Source: Pseudomonadota bacterium
Lineage (GTDB): Bacteria > Pseudomonadota > Gammaproteobacteria > Burkholderiales > Burkholderiaceae_C
NCBI GenBank assembly: GCA_023390985.1
Contig: JAEWBU010000423.1
Span: forward strand, 1 to 14,465
DNA: 14,465 nucleotides
Direction of reading: 5' to 3'
Positions 14,346 through 14,465 of this stretch are shown here, piece after piece (position 1 is the stretch's first letter; every line of letters starts with the position of its first letter). Position numbers and translations under genes: made by a program. The notes under the pieces were generated by a model. It worked only from the letters and a program-made list of their open reading frames with translations. It searched no databases and had not been told where the DNA came from.

Positions 14346-14421
14346 TGGAGCGGGAAAAGAGTCTCGAACTCTCGACCTCAACCTTGGCAAGGTTGCGCTC
14401 TACCAACTGAGCTATTCCCGC
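14346..14421 (-). tRNA. tRNA-Gly (anticodon GCC)
   Basis: On the - strand a full 76-nt cloverleaf is present. The acceptor stem is GCGGGAA/TTCCCGC, the D arm GCTC-AGTTGGTA-GAGC, and the anticodon arm CAACC-TTGCCAA-GGTTG with GCC. The T arm is GAGAG-TTCGAGA-CTCTT (one G-U pair), with discriminator U and an encoded CCA. It is nearly the same as E. coli tRNA-Gly(GCC). It converges with the VWA gene, whose stop is only 11 bp away. Confidence 0.98.
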
Positions 14422-14436
14422 GGGGTGCCGAAGAAA

Positions 14437-14464
14437 AAGCCCCTGATCTCGTGATCAAGGGCTT
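14437..14464 (-). terminator. Intrinsic terminator-like hairpin at the right edge
   Basis: AAGCCCCTGATC and GATCAAGGGCTT form a 12-position stem with one mismatch around a TCGT loop. On the - strand it is followed by TTTTTCTT (14431-14438), which makes it a good intrinsic terminator for a gene beyond the right edge. It lies 15 bp upstream of the tRNA-Gly start. The + strand side cannot be judged because the window ends there. Confidence 0.6.
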
Positions 14465-14465
14465 G

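Noticed and set aside
1..14465. CRISPR arrays, insertion sequences, integrase genes or prophage
   Set aside because: No regularly spaced repeats, no transposase or integrase motifs and no terminal repeats were seen; base composition is even throughout. The tRNA-Gly could be an attachment site, but no second copy of its 3' end is visible here.

Overview
The window looks like chromosomal DNA of a high-GC betaproteobacterium, most likely Burkholderiales/Comamonadaceae (Ramlibacter- or Variovorax-like). The reasons are the strong G/C third-position bias, a Bug-family (TctC) binding protein without its permease, a T2SS gene order ending M-N-D-E, and a tRNA-Gly(GCC) of typical proteobacterial sequence. 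The genus is an inference; no marker gene in the window settles it. Coding density is very high and no gap between genes exceeds about 130 bp.

Region 1 (1-4780, + strand) is the 3' end of a type II secretion operon: the tail of gspM, then gspN, gspD (outer-membrane secretin) and gspE (secretion ATPase). They are tightly packed, and gspD and gspE overlap in a TGATG junction. The other T2SS genes must lie upstream; none follows gspE.

Region 2 (4767-8249, - strand) holds two groups. The first is a pair of very small, proline- and charge-rich hypothetical genes joined by an ATGA overlap; the second of them runs 14 bp into the 3' end of gspE. The second group, transcribed towards them, is a likely three-gene operon: a DadA-like FAD amino-acid dehydrogenase, a Bug periplasmic binding protein and a HAD family (haloacid dehalogenase-like) hydrolase. 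Together they suggest uptake and oxidation of a small organic or amino acid, substrate unknown. An EamA-family exporter (8346-9230, +) diverges from dadA across a 96-bp gap. In that gap both genes have a -10-like hexamer 6-7 bp before their ATG.

Region 3 (9227-13163) is a divergent pair of exported enzymes. A 670-aa lipoprotein with an N-terminal beta-sandwich-like domain and an alpha/beta-hydrolase domain is on the - strand. A 600-aa berberine-bridge-type FAD oxidase with a Tat-like leader and both flavin-attachment residues is on the + strand. They share a 121-bp intergenic region and may be co-regulated.

Region 4 (13164-14465) has a 127-bp gap with a 16-bp palindrome, a BatA-like membrane-anchored von Willebrand A protein (+), tRNA-Gly(GCC) on the - strand starting 11 bp beyond it, and a terminator-like hairpin at the right edge.

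No insertion sequence, prophage, CRISPR array or clearly transferred island was seen. The best candidates for something undescribed are the coupled small-gene pair and the divergent hydrolase/flavo-oxidase pair; neither can be called a new system from sequence alone.
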